DNA of 64,000 nt from JANOYJ01 sp963792485 (GCA_963792485.1 CAWBWL010000007.1:248001-312000); one strand, 5' to 3'. Positions 41,968 through 51,404 are shown, numbered from the stretch's first letter. Program-made: numbers and translations. Notes: generated by a model not told the origin, from the sequence alone.

Positions 41968-42752
41968 TCATTTCCCTTCAAAATATCTTCCGACAGCGCC
42001 ATCGCGGTCCGCCGGTCAGCCTCGCCGGCGACAGCGAACGCCGACTCCTGCAGCTCCAATATCCATTCCCGGTCTTTCGGCTCGGCCTTTTGCAGCGCGG
42101 CGGTGAGCATTGCGAGGCCCCGCACCTGTTTGCCGTTCTGGAACAGGAGATTGCCGAACATGGCCTGGCTGCCGGAATGGCCCTTCTGGGCGGACAGACG
42201 GAACAGATTATAGGCCTGCTTGACGTCCGCATCACCGCCTTCACCGATGAGATACATGCGGCCGAGCTCGAACTGCGCGTTAGAATCGCCAAAGCTCCAG
42301 GCGGCCTGCGCATAATAATCACGCGCGGCGGCGGGATTGGACTGGACGGGCGAGCCCGGAATGCCGCGGCGGATATAGCCGGCCATGGCGCTGAGCGCAT
42401 TTGACACATAGGTGCCGTCCGGCGAGCTGGGATCTATGCCCTGCCCGACGATGCGCTCGAAGAACTGAAACGCCTTGTAATCGTCCTCCTTGACGCCATC
42501 CCCTTCCGCATACATGCGCGCAAGCTTCCACTGTGCGCCGGCATGGCCTTTTTCGGCGGCGTATTGATAAGCCTCAATGGCGTCTTCCTTGCGCCCGTCC
42601 TTATAGGATTTGAAGCCGAATTTGAACAAATCCCACGGGCTGGACTCCGTCGTCACATCCTTGGACTCAAACGCGGAAGCGCTGTCCGCCGCGCCGCCAA
42701 TAGCAAGCGCAACGGCCAGTGCCAGAACTCTTGAACTTTCAGATATCCGCAT
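41964..42752 (-). CDS. exoR: ExoR homologue, Sel1-repeat periplasmic regulator
   Basis: 262 residues with a signal peptide (MRISESSRVLALAVALAIGGAADSASA). The body is Sel1-like repeats: FKFGFKSYKDGRKEDAIEAYQYAAEKGHAGAQWKLARMYAEGDGV, PAAARDYYAQAAWSFGDSNAQFELGRM and AYNLFRLSAQKGHSGSQAMFGNLLF. This follows Sinorhizobium ExoR closely in order and motif spacing. There ExoR restrains the ExoS-ChvI two-component system in the periplasm and thereby controls exopolysaccharide and motility. Its start overlaps the ilvD stop by 14 bp. Function transferred by similarity; exoS/chvI are not in this window. Confidence 0.75.
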   Translation of the reverse strand: MRISESSRVLALAVALAIGGAADSASAFESKDVTTESSPWDLFKFGFKSYKDGRKEDAIEAYQYAAEKGHAGAQWKLARMYAEGDGVKEDDYKAFQFFERIVGQGIDPSSPDGTYVSNALSAMAGYIRRGIPGSPVQSNPAAARDYYAQAAWSFGDSNAQFELGRMYLIGEGGDADVKQAYNLFRLSAQKGHSGSQAMFGNLLFQNGKQVRGLAMLTAALQKAEPKDREWILELQESAFAVAGEADRRTAMALSEDILKGNE

Positions 42753-44463
42753 AACAGTGCTTTTCTTTTGCCCCGCCCGGATGTGTCAGCGCGCCATCGC
42801 GCGCCGGACCCACCTGCTGGGCATATTTCCAAAGCGCGCCGGATGCGTAATCCGTCTCGCGCGGCTTCCAATCCTTGGCGCGGGCTGAAAGCTCTTCATC
42901 CGTCAGGCGGACCGAGAGCGTGCCTTCATCGCCATCAAGTTCAATGATGTCGCCGTCTCGCACCAGCGCGATCGGGCCGCCGACGGCTGCCTCAGGACCG
43001 ACATGGCCAACGCAAAAGCCGCGTGTGGCGCCGGAAAAACGGCCATCGGTGATGAGCGCCATCTTGTCGCCCATGCCCTGGCCATACAGCGCCGCGGTCG
43101 TGGACAGCATTTCGCGCATGCCGGGGCCGCCGCGCGGCCCTTCATAACGGATGACAAGAACCTCGCCTTCCTTGTATTTGCGGTTCGACACCGCTTCGAA
43201 ACATTCTTCTTCAGAATCAAAGCATCGGGCCGGACCCGAAAACTTCAGATTCTTCATGCCTGCGACTTTCACAATGGCGCCTTCCGGGGCAAGATTGCCC
43301 TTCAGACCCACAACGCCGCCTGTCTTGGTGATCGGTTTATCAGCGGGATAAACGACATCCTGGTCCGGGTTCCACTCAACATGGCTCATGTTTTCGGCAA
43401 TTGTGCGGCCTGTCACGGTCAGGCAGTCGCCGTGCAGGAAACCATGGTCGAGCAATGTCTTCATCAACAGCGGAATGCCGCCGACTTCGAACATGTCTTT
43501 GGCCACATATTTGCCGCCGGGCTTCAGGTCGGCGATGTAGGGTGTGCGCTTGAAGATTTCGGCAACGTCGAACAGATCAAACTTGATGCCCGCTTCATGG
43601 GCAATGGCCGGCAAATGCAATGCGGCATTGGTCGAACCGCCGGATGCGGCGACAACGGCGGCGGCGTTTTCCAGCGCCTTGAGCGTAACGATGTCGCGCG
43701 GGCGGATGTTGCGGGCGATGAGTTCCATCACCTTTTCGCCGGCGGCGAAATTGAAGCGGTCGCGCATTTCATAAGGCGCCGGCGCGCCGCAGGAATAGGG
43801 CAGGGAAAGGCCGATGGCTTCGGCGACCGTCGCCATGGTGTTGGCGGTGAACTGCGCGCCGCAGGAGCCGGCGGACGGGCACGCGGCCATTTCAATTTCA
43901 AGCAAATCTTCATCGCTGATCGAACCGACCGAGTGCTGGCCGACAGCTTCGAACACATCCTGAACGGTGATCTGGCGACCCTTATAGGAGCCGGGCAGGA
44001 TCGAGCCGCCATAGATGAAAATCGACGGCACGTTGAGGCGGACCATGGCCATCATCATGCCGGGCAGCGACTTGTCGCAACCGGCAAGGCCGACCAGCGC
44101 ATCATAGCAATGGCCGCGCATGGTCAGTTCGACCGAGTCGGCGATGACTTCGCGCGAGACGAGCGAGGACTTCATGCCCTGATGGCCCATGGCGATGCCG
44201 TCGGTGACGGTGATTGTGCAGAATTCGCGCGGCGTGCCATTGGCGGCGGCGACGCCCTTTTTGGCAACCTGCGCCTGGCGCATCAGCGAGATGTTGCAAG
44301 GGGCGGCTTCATTCCAGCAGCTTGCCACGCCGACCAGCGGCTGGGAGATTTCCTTTTCCGACAGGCCCATCGCATAGAGATAAGACCGGTGCGGCGCGCG
44401 CGACGGGCCGACCGTGGTGTGCCGAGATGGCAGATTGGCTTTGTTGATAACCCGGGCGTCCAT
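42739..44463 (-). CDS. ilvD: Dihydroxy-acid dehydratase
   Basis: 574 residues from ATG 44463 (MDARVINKANLPSRHTTVGP), with RBS GGGAG 7 nt upstream; the open frame extends 38 codons further without homology. Iron-sulfur and substrate motifs: LVGVASCWNEAAPCNISL, CDKSLPGMMMAMVRLNVPSIFIYGG, ACPSAGSCGAQFTANTM, and C-terminal VLVIRYEGPRGGPGM and ITDGRFSGATRGFCVGHVGPEA. It makes 2-keto acids for Ile, Val and Leu synthesis. It overlaps exoR by 14 bp at its 3' end. Confidence 0.97.
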   Translation of the reverse strand: MDARVINKANLPSRHTTVGPSRAPHRSYLYAMGLSEKEISQPLVGVASCWNEAAPCNISLMRQAQVAKKGVAAANGTPREFCTITVTDGIAMGHQGMKSSLVSREVIADSVELTMRGHCYDALVGLAGCDKSLPGMMMAMVRLNVPSIFIYGGSILPGSYKGRQITVQDVFEAVGQHSVGSISDEDLLEIEMAACPSAGSCGAQFTANTMATVAEAIGLSLPYSCGAPAPYEMRDRFNFAAGEKVMELIARNIRPRDIVTLKALENAAAVVAASGGSTNAALHLPAIAHEAGIKFDLFDVAEIFKRTPYIADLKPGGKYVAKDMFEVGGIPLLMKTLLDHGFLHGDCLTVTGRTIAENMSHVEWNPDQDVVYPADKPITKTGGVVGLKGNLAPEGAIVKVAGMKNLKFSGPARCFDSEEECFEAVSNRKYKEGEVLVIRYEGPRGGPGMREMLSTTAALYGQGMGDKMALITDGRFSGATRGFCVGHVGPEAAVGGPIALVRDGDIIELDGDEGTLSVRLTDEELSARAKDWKPRETDYASGALWKYAQQVGPARDGALTHPGGAKEKHCYADI

Positions 44464-44616
44464 TTTTGCTCCCAACCGCGCCTGCACGGTTTGTGATTTT
44501 GTGTGTCTTTCGCAGGCCGCCTTGTTGGCTTCACCCGGCGGTGCTCCCCGATTGTGACGGGAAAGCGGCGTTTTCAACCGGGCAAAATGGTTACCGCCAA
44601 CTCCCTAAACAGGTGT

Positions 44617-44635
44617 TGCGCAAACGTCACAAATT
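44617..44635. promoter_or_regulatory. GCGCAAACG(C/T)CACAAAT motif upstream of ilvD
   Basis: GTTGCGCAAACGTCACAAATTGTG lies about 154-177 bp upstream of the ilvD start. A near copy, GTGGCGCAAACGCCACAAATCG, lies at 46042-46063 in another intergenic region. A shared candidate operator; the regulator is unknown. Confidence 0.35.
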
Positions 44636-44650
44636 GTGATCAGGGCAAAG

Positions 44651-44679
44651 AAAAACCCGGCGCGAGGGCCGGGTTTTTT
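44651..44679. terminator. Bidirectional-looking terminator after the FadL-like gene
   Basis: Stem AAAAACCCGGC (44651-44661) / GCCGGGTTTTT (44668-44678) with a 6-nt loop and a T run on the + strand and on the - strand. It lies 33 bp after the stop of the minus-strand FadL-like gene and so ends that transcript; it would also stop + strand transcription. Confidence 0.85.
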
Positions 44680-44711
44680 AGAAATGTGCAGCCGATTTGC
44701 TTAAGCGGAGA

Positions 44712-45809
44712 TTACCAGTTGACCTTGTAGGAACCGCTGAGGGCGATCGCCCAGCCGCCCTTGACTGCCGCGTTCAAAGGAGCCGCATACTGCGTTTCCC
44801 TGGCCGAGGTAAGGTATGAGAGACCCGTGCCCACGCGCAGTTCGCCGCCCATATCCGGCTTGTAGGACGCGCCCACGCCGAGCGTCCAAGTATCGCTGGA
44901 CAGATCCCAACCGGTTCCAACACCGCGATCCCACGTCAGCTGAGCGGCGCCGGACAGCTTTTCGGTGAACGCATGGCCAACACCTGCGGTCACGGTCCAG
45001 CCGTCTTTCCAGTTATAGATGTTGGCGGTGTTCACACCAGCAAGAGGAACACGAAGGTTGATCCTATCGGTGACTGACCAATCTGTCCACTTGACGTCTA
45101 CAAATGCGAGCCAGCCGGGAGCTATGCCGGACCGCATTTTCAATTCAAAGCTCTGCGGAAGCTCGCCATCACCGGAAGCCGGCAGAGTGCCGTTGCCGAA
45201 CCCGGTTGCGTCATGCTGTGTTCCCGAGCGGTACATGCCCTGCACACGCAGAAAAATCTCTGGGATTTCGTAAGCTGCACCGATCCGGAAACCGATGTCG
45301 TTGGAGCTGAGGTTCACGTTCAACGCACCGCCAGCGGCAGACAAGTCATAGTCAAACGCTTCGTGGAAAACACCGCCGAGTATCCATGCCCGCCCTTTTC
45401 CGATGTCAAACTTGTAACCGCAGGTCAGCCCGCTTTCACCGATGACAAAGGATTCAGACCTTTTGGCAGAGGCTCCGAACGGAACAGGCCATTTCTGTGA
45501 TCCGCCATAGGCCTGTGTATAGGTCCCGGCACAGCGCAGATCATCAGTCAGGTTCAACTTGATGGCGGCCGATGGAATTGCAAATGGCTGGTAGGCATCG
45601 TAGCCGACAAAATTGGGGTTCAATCCATAACTTGAGTATTTCCGCTGCGGGCTGACAACGGTTACGCCAGCGCGGATGTTGAAATTTCCGTCTTCATACA
45701 GAAGCTCGGTATCGGCCGTGCCGCGCGAGAAGCCGCCGGCGTTTGCTGCGGTCGCTGCCGCTGAAATTGCGAGTGCTGCGGTTACCAGTTTGAGAATTCC
45801 CCGAGCCAT
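44712..45809 (-). CDS. OmpP1/FadL-family outer membrane protein
   Basis: 365 residues from ATG 45809 (RBS GGGAGG, 5 nt spacing). A signal peptide (MARGILKLVTAALAISAAATAANAGGF) is followed by FSRGTADTELLYEDGNFNIRAGVTV; FadL-type proteins begin with an N-terminal plug of this kind. The barrel is made of about 14 alternating strands ending in an aromatic (GSYKVNW at the C-terminus, as outer membrane barrels require). FadL proteins take up hydrophobic compounds such as long-chain fatty acids. No fad genes are adjacent. Substrate not predictable. Confidence 0.85.
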   Translation of the reverse strand: MARGILKLVTAALAISAAATAANAGGFSRGTADTELLYEDGNFNIRAGVTVVSPQRKYSSYGLNPNFVGYDAYQPFAIPSAAIKLNLTDDLRCAGTYTQAYGGSQKWPVPFGASAKRSESFVIGESGLTCGYKFDIGKGRAWILGGVFHEAFDYDLSAAGGALNVNLSSNDIGFRIGAAYEIPEIFLRVQGMYRSGTQHDATGFGNGTLPASGDGELPQSFELKMRSGIAPGWLAFVDVKWTDWSVTDRINLRVPLAGVNTANIYNWKDGWTVTAGVGHAFTEKLSGAAQLTWDRGVGTGWDLSSDTWTLGVGASYKPDMGGELRVGTGLSYLTSARETQYAAPLNAAVKGGWAIALSGSYKVNW

Positions 45810-46192
45810 GCAGGCCTCCCTCAAATCTTGTTTTAAAGGACCAAGTCGTTATCCAAACCCGTAACAGGTCTTATTTCGGACGCAATCGGTAATAGCTGCA
45901 ACCTTGCTCCGGATCAGGCCTGCCGCATGACGTTTGGATGGTTAATCGCTGCGTTTGCGCTAAGCCGATGCTTAAAATGCAAAGGTTTTCCGTTTAAATT
46001 GAAGGCGTTACAGTATCAGGCGCGCCGAAACTGCCGACTGTGGCGCAAACGCCACAAATCGGGTCCAATTTACACAGTCTTAATGATTTCGCGCCCTGAC
46101 GCAGGGTGAACGGCTTTGCGGAGCGTGTCATCCGAAGGCTTGCAAGCCCCGCCAAATTCGACAATCATGGCGCGGGGCTGAAGGGATTTTCC
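45810..46192. promoter_or_regulatory. Intergenic region with perfect palindrome TGTGGCG-CAAA-CGCCACA
   Basis: 383 bp between the leftward FadL-like gene and the rightward unknown gene. It has no ORF with an RBS and is lower in GC. A perfect 7+4+7 inverted repeat lies at 46039-46056 and carries the same GCGCAAACGCCACAAAT core seen upstream of ilvD; an inverted partial copy (GCGTTTGCGC) occurs near 45950. These are candidate regulator sites for either flanking gene. Confidence 0.4.
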
Positions 46193-46969
46193 ATGGATAT
46201 TCGCGTTACCGTCGAGAACGCCATACCCGAAACCGCGCCGTCCGGCCCGGTCACCGTTGGCTGGCTGCTGCAGGACCCGAAAACGGCGGTCATTTTTGAC
46301 CCGCCGACCCGCGTGCGCTCCGTTGAGATGAACCGGACCCACGCCAAATCCGCCTCGCGCTGCCCGGCGGTCATCAATATGGAGAGCCGGTATTTCGAAA
46401 TCAAATGCCCGTTCGACATCAACCTGAGATTCGTTCGCGACAAGGACGGCAAGCCCGGCCTGCAGAACATGCTGGGCGAGCAGAGTTCGATCCGGCCGAA
46501 GAAGCTGCGCGAACATGTGCATCTGGTTGACGAGGTGGAGTGGCGCTACAAGGACCGGCCGACGATCCAGCTTGTGCTCCCTTACATCTTCATCGCCGAC
46601 GAGCCGGTCTATCTGACGCAGCTTGCGCCCTTCATGCACTATTCGCGCGAGCCGATGCCTGGCACGATTTTCGGCGGGCGCTTTCCGGTCAATATCTGGC
46701 CGCGGCCGCTGCAATGGGCGTTTGAATGGCATGATCTGCAAAAGCCACTGATCCTGAAACGCGGCGAGCCGCTGTTTTACGTGCTGTTTGAAACGACACC
46801 GCAGGAGCGCGCTGTGCAGGTGGTCGAGACGCAGGACACGCCGGAACTGCGCGCCTATATCGACATGATTTCAGGCGCGGTGAACTATGTGAACCAGACG
46901 TTCGGCCTGTTCAAAGCGGCGGAGGAGCGGCGGCCGTCCAAGCTGGTGCGGCCGGTGGAGCGGCGGTAG
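46193..46969 (+). CDS. Conserved hypothetical protein (possibly DUF6065-like)
   Basis: 258 residues from ATG 46193; a longer frame begins at 46106 but the sequence before MDIRVTVENAIPET looks non-coding. Features: GWLLQDPKTAVIFDPPTRV, CPFDINLRFVRD, PYIFIADEPVYLTQLAPFMHYSREPMPGTIFGGRFPVNIWPRP and WAFEWHDLQKPLILKRGEPLFYVLFET. The pattern of an N-terminal substrate-like loop, an aromatic W-x-F-x-W and a G-E-P-L-F-Y strand loosely resembles DUF6065 of phage and marine bacteria, but this is weak. No signal peptide or membrane helix. Function unknown. Confidence 0.6.
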   Translation: MDIRVTVENAIPETAPSGPVTVGWLLQDPKTAVIFDPPTRVRSVEMNRTHAKSASRCPAVINMESRYFEIKCPFDINLRFVRDKDGKPGLQNMLGEQSSIRPKKLREHVHLVDEVEWRYKDRPTIQLVLPYIFIADEPVYLTQLAPFMHYSREPMPGTIFGGRFPVNIWPRPLQWAFEWHDLQKPLILKRGEPLFYVLFETTPQERAVQVVETQDTPELRAYIDMISGAVNYVNQTFGLFKAAEERRPSKLVRPVERR

Positions 46970-47008
46970 CGCTCCCATGCCCGCTTAAGGGCGCAGGAGC
47001 GCCGCCTG

Positions 47009-47273
47009 TCACAAGTCGCACCAGCAATTGGGTCCACCAGGACCCGGGTTGCAAATCCACGTTTTGCATTTGGCGCCGACGCGGTCGAGCAGGTCAAGAC
47101 AATTGCCCGCACCCTGGCAGGTTTTGTCTTGGGCTGTTGATCCGCCGGACCCCGCCGCCTTCAGCGTCTGAACAGCCTGCGATTGCGAACCCCGAACTTC
47201 CTTGGCGGCCGCGACGCCGCCAAAAGATCCCGATCAGGCAAAGCGTGCTCAAAATCAGAACAGTCTTTCTCAT
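47009..47273 (-). pseudogene. Small secreted cysteine-rich protein, one-base frameshift
   Basis: ATG 47273 has a strong RBS (AAAGGAG, 8 nt spacing) and encodes a signal peptide MRKTVLILSTLCLIGIF. An A run at 47222-47225 (T run on the minus strand) is one base too long: read with three, the frame continues GGVAAAKEVRGSQSQAVQTL, then DKTCQGAGNCLDLLD, GAKCKTWICNPGPGG and PNCWCDL, ending at TGA 47009. This gives 87 residues with six cysteines in the mature part (C-x5-C, C-x4-C, C-x-C), which suggests an extracellular disulfide-bonded peptide. As written the frame ends wrongly (…FWRRRGRQ). No homologue is recognised. Confidence 0.55.
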
Positions 47274-47458
47274 AACCTTTGCTCCTTTCGATGCCCCGTT
47301 CACACGGACGGCAATCCGCCCGCTTAACCTTTGTGGCGGCGGCGGAACAAATGGTTCAATCAGCTCCAGAAAAAGTTCCGCACGCACACTCGCCAGCGCG
47401 TCCGTCGATTAGATTGGATCAGTTTGGCGGCGACCGACCCAAATTAGCGCCCGACGCG

Positions 47459-50442
47459 TTAAAGCGCCGCCAGCCGCGCCCGCGCCGCTTCGACATTGAG
47501 CTTCTCGCCCTCAAGCTCAGCCAGCCGCGCGCGCTCGGCGGCGACCACTTCGGGCTTGGCGTTGGCCACGAACCGCTCATTGCCGAGCTTGCCCATCACA
47601 TTGCGCAAGTCAGCATCGATCTTCTCAAGCGCCTTGGCGAGCCGCGCGGTCTCGGCGCCAAGGTCAACGAGGCTGCCAAGCGGCAGGCAGCCGGTCGCCT
47701 CGCCCATGACGAGCTGCACGGCGTTTTCCGGCACGCTGCCGGCCAGTTCGATTTCCGAGACGCGCGCGAGGCGCTTGACCGCCGCGCCAAGCCGCTCCAC
47801 CCGGTCCCGTGTCTGATCATTGGCGCCGACCACAAACAGCGGCGCCTGCGTTGCGGGCGGCACGTTCATTTCGGCGCGGATGGAGCGGATCGCCGTGACT
47901 GTGTCGATCAGCCAGTTGATGTCCGCCGCCGCCTCGCTGTCGGCAAACGACAATTGCGGCCAGGGCGCGTGACAGAGCAGCGTGTCGCGCTTCTCGGCCG
48001 TCAGCCCCCAGAGCTCCTCGGTCATGAACGGCATGAAGGGGTGGAGGAGTTTGTAGGTTTCGTCGAGAACATAGGCCAGAACCGCCTGCGCCTCGGCTTT
48101 TGCGGCTTCGTCCTCGCCCATGAAGACGGGCTTCAAGAGTTCCAGGTGCCAGTCGCAGAGCTGGTTCCAGACGAATTTGTAGGCTGCGCCGGCCGCGTCG
48201 TTGAAACGGAACGTGGTGATGGCATTGGTGATCTCGGCGGATGCGCGAGTGAGTTCGGTCAAAATCCAGCGGTTGACGGCAAGTTTCGCGTTTTCGCGGC
48301 TTGAAATCCGGGTCCGCCTTCATGCCGTTCATCTGCGCAAAGCGCGTGGCGTTCCAGAGCTTGGTGCCGAAATTGCGGTAGCCGGCGATGCGGGTCGGGT
48401 CGAGCTTCACATCCCTGCCCTGCGCCGCCATGATGGCCAGCGTGAAGCGCAGCGCATCCGCGCCATATTCGTCGATCAGGTCGAGCGGGTCGATGACATT
48501 GCCCTTGGACTTCGACATTTTCTGCCCGTCCTTGTCGCGCACCAGAGCGTGGACATAGACGGTGTGGAACGGCTCCTCCTTCATGAAGTGGATGCCCATC
48601 ATCATCATCCGGGCGACCCAGAAGAAGATGATGTCAAAGCCGGTGACGAGCACGTCGGTCTGGTAATAGCGGGCGAGTTCCGGCGTTTTCTCCGGCCAGC
48701 CGAGGGTGGAGAAGGGCCAGAGGGCGGAGGAGAACCATGTGTCGAGGACGTCGGCGTCGCGACGATTAGAGTGTAACTTGGACCTTGGTTCGTCGCCAGC
48801 TCGATCAATAGTCGACGATGTCTGCATACCGATGCGTATCCGGCGTCTCTCGAAGACGATTATCTCTAAGCGTGTTGCTCCGTAGAAGATCTTGAGCAAG
48901 CTCGATTGCCTCGTCCTTCGTTCATGCGCAACGAAGATCTTTCAATCGCCTTGTCAGTCGTTCGACTAACTAGCGCCGTCTTGCGTCACATTCCGGTCCA
49001 TACCAAACCGGTATCTGATGCCCCCACCAAAGCTGCCGTGAAATGCACCAAGGCTGGATATTCTCCATCCATTGATAATAGGTCTTGTCCCAATTCTCCG
49101 GCACAAGCTTGGTCCGCCCCTCGCGCACGGCGGCAATGGCAGGCTTGGCGAGTTCTTCGGCGTTGACGTACCATTGGTCGGTCAGCATCGGCTCGATGAC
49201 GGTGCCGGAGCGGTCGCCGAAGGGCTGCATGATCTTCTTGTTTTCGACCTCGATCATCAGGCCGTCGGCGTCGATGTCGGCGACGACGCGCTTGCGGGCT
49301 TCGAAACGGTCGAGGCCGCGATATTCGTCGGGCACGAGGTTGATCGCATCAACGGCGTTGGCGTCCGGCTGGCCGCCTTGGGCGACGAGGGCGCGGGCTT
49401 GCGCGGCGGCTTCGGCATAAGGCGCGCCATCGGCGCGCATCGCGCCCTTGGTATCCATCAGCCGGTACATCGGAATGCCGTTGCGCTTGGCGACGCCATA
49501 GTCGTTCTGCGTCATGCGCGCCGGTGATCTTCACCGCGCCGGAGCCGAAATCCGGGTCCGGATATTCATCGGTGATGATCGGGATCAGGCGGCGGTGCTG
49601 TTTCGGGCCAACCGGAATTTCGCAGAGTTTTCCGATGATTGGCTTGTAGCGCTCATCCGAGGGGTGGACCGCGACCGCGCCGTCGCCGAGCATGGTTTCC
49701 GGGCGCGTGGTGGCGATGGAGATGTAGTCGCGCGTCTCGCGCAGCGTCACATTGCCGTCGGCGTCTTTCTCGACATATTCGTAAGTCTCCCCGCCCGCCA
49801 GCGGATATTTGAAATGCCACATCGAGCCGTCGACCTCGATATTCTCGACCTCAAGGTCGGAAATCGCGGTCTCGAACTTGGTGTCCCAGTTCACAAGGCG
49901 CTTGTCCTTGTAGATGAGGCCCTCATTGTAGAGCTGGACGAACACTTCGGTGACGGCATCGACCATCTGGTCGCCCGCCTCGCCCATGCGCGCCCATGGT
50001 GAACTTCTCGCGCGACCAGTCGCAGGATGCGCCGAGGCGTTTGAGCTGGTTGAAAATCAGCCCGCCGGACTCGCGCCTTCCATTCCCAGATTTTCTCGAC
50101 AAACGCCTCGCGCCCCATCTCGCGGCGGCCAAAATTCGCGCCTTTCTCCGACAGCTGCCGCTCGACCACCATCTGCGTGGCGATGCCCGCATGGTCCATG
50201 CCCGGCTGCCACAGCACATCCTTGCCGCGCATGCGCTCGAAGCGGGCGAGAATGTCCTGCAGCGTGTTGTTGAGCGCATGGCCCATATGCAGCGAGCCGG
50301 TGACGTTCGGCGGCGGGATGACGATGCTGAAAGCCTCCGCGCCCGGCTTTGATCCGGCCCCGGCTTTGAACGCTTGCGCCTCATCCCACAGCGCTGCAAT
50401 GCGTGGCTCGGCGGTAGCGGAATCATAGGTCTTTTCAAGCAT
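47459..50442 (-). pseudogene. valS: Valyl-tRNA synthetase, broken by at least five frame changes
   Basis: Class I ValRS homology covers the whole span but in alternating frames. It starts MLEKTYDSATAEPRIAALW (50442), with HIGH-type motif PPPNVTGSLHMGHALNN. Then: +1 near 50080 to SGGLIFNQLKRLG; another near 49995 to MGEAGDQMVDAVTE; one near 49510 (GACGCAG for GACCAG) to QNDYGVAKRNGIPMY; an AT-rich stretch with stops at 48760-48985; RDADVLDTWFSSALWPFSTLGW and KMSKS (DGQKMSKSKGNVIDP); and +1 in the run at 48291-48294 before LTRASAEITNAITTF to the C-terminal coiled coil. All shifts go the same way. An essential gene with many insertions points to assembly errors. Confidence 0.85.
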
Positions 50443-50512
50443 GCTGAAGTCTTTGCGCGACGAAAGCAGCGCAGTAGGCGAAGTGGTTCGGACAAGTCAA
50501 CAGCGCCAAGCT

Positions 50513-50586
50513 CGGGGACAGTTTACTTTTTTGTCCCGGCGGTTGGTAAGTGCTTGAAATTGGCAGTAAAAAGTAAACTGTCCCCG
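50513..50586. repeat. REP-like palindrome with 19-bp perfect arms
   Basis: CGGGGACAGTTTACTTTTT (50513-50531) is exactly complementary to 50568-50586, with a 36-nt loop. It lies between the popZ stop (50589) and the valS start (50442). The GGGGACAGTTTACTTTTT sequence is known to me as a widespread dispersed repeat near REP-associated transposases. Here no transposase is seen. It probably terminates the popZ transcript. Confidence 0.75.
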
Positions 50587-50588
50587 AT

Positions 50589-51260
50589 CTACCCGCGCGG
50601 CCCGCGGGAAACACGTTCGATTTCCTCGCGCACGAGGCGCTCGACCATGGTCGGCAGATTATTGTCGAGCCATTCCTGCAGCATCGGGCGGATCATGTCT
50701 TCGGCGATTTCGGCGAGCGATTGCTGGCGCTCTTTCTCGATGGCGGACGTCAGATCCGAGAACGCCGCCTGGACTTGCCGTCCGGCAATGTCGGACAGGA
50801 TCGGGCGCAACTGGCGCTCGAAGGGCGTTGCCACCGAGGCTTCCGGTTCAATGACCAGATCGTGCTCGTGCAACTCAACATGTTCGACAGCAGCCATCGG
50901 CTTTTCCTCTACGCTTTTGATCTCGAATTCCGCCTTTGGCGGTTCTGGCGCCACTACCGGCTCTGCCGCAGGCGGCGTCACGGGATTTGCAACAGCTGCG
51001 GCATAGCTGGGAATTTCAAACGATGGCGCGTTTTTCGCGCCGATCTTCTGGCCCAGCGCATTCATCGCGCCCGCATGCTGAAGGCTTTCGGCGATGGCGT
51101 TTTCACCGAATTCTTTCTGGAACTCGCGCACCTCTTCAACATCCGCCTCGTCCACATCTTTGTCAGAGGGCGTATTGCCGTCTTCGATGATGCGGCGGAT
51201 GGAGGCAAGGATTTCCTCCATGGTTGGTTCGCGTGTCGCGCTCGAGGCCGCCTGTGTCAT
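50589..51260 (-). CDS. popZ: PopZ/DUF2497 polar organising protein
   Basis: 223 residues from ATG 51260 (MTQAASSATREPTMEEILAS). The N-terminal helix EPTMEEILASIRRIIED and the C-terminal helices PILSDIAGRQVQAAFSDL and MLQEWLDNNLPTMVERLVREEIERVSRG are the two conserved parts of PopZ; the Pro/Glu-rich middle is variable. PopZ forms polar condensates that anchor ParB/centromere and polarity factors in alphaproteobacteria. The gene order valS-popZ-tolC-pcm is characteristic of Rhizobiales and Caulobacter relatives. Confidence 0.88.
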   Translation of the reverse strand: MTQAASSATREPTMEEILASIRRIIEDGNTPSDKDVDEADVEEVREFQKEFGENAIAESLQHAGAMNALGQKIGAKNAPSFEIPSYAAAVANPVTPPAAEPVVAPEPPKAEFEIKSVEEKPMAAVEHVELHEHDLVIEPEASVATPFERQLRPILSDIAGRQVQAAFSDLTSAIEKERQQSLAEIAEDMIRPMLQEWLDNNLPTMVERLVREEIERVSRGPRG

Positions 51261-51404
51261 AAATCTGCCGCTTGTGCATGGCCGGGCTTCCGGCAATTTC
51301 CGAATCGCTGCCACAATAGCGCCTATGCCGGGCAATGAGAATCCCAAGCCTGTGCCAAAGCGGGAACTTCACAGTTTAATGTCAATGATAAGTTATGCGG
51401 GCGA

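Noticed and set aside
43003..44496. Long + strand open frame (about 500 codons) antisense to ilvD
   Set aside because: Covered entirely by ilvD, whose motifs are unmistakable; the + strand reading is a compositional shadow.
46193..46969. Prophage gene
   Set aside because: Resemblance to a phage-associated domain is weak and no other phage genes occur nearby.
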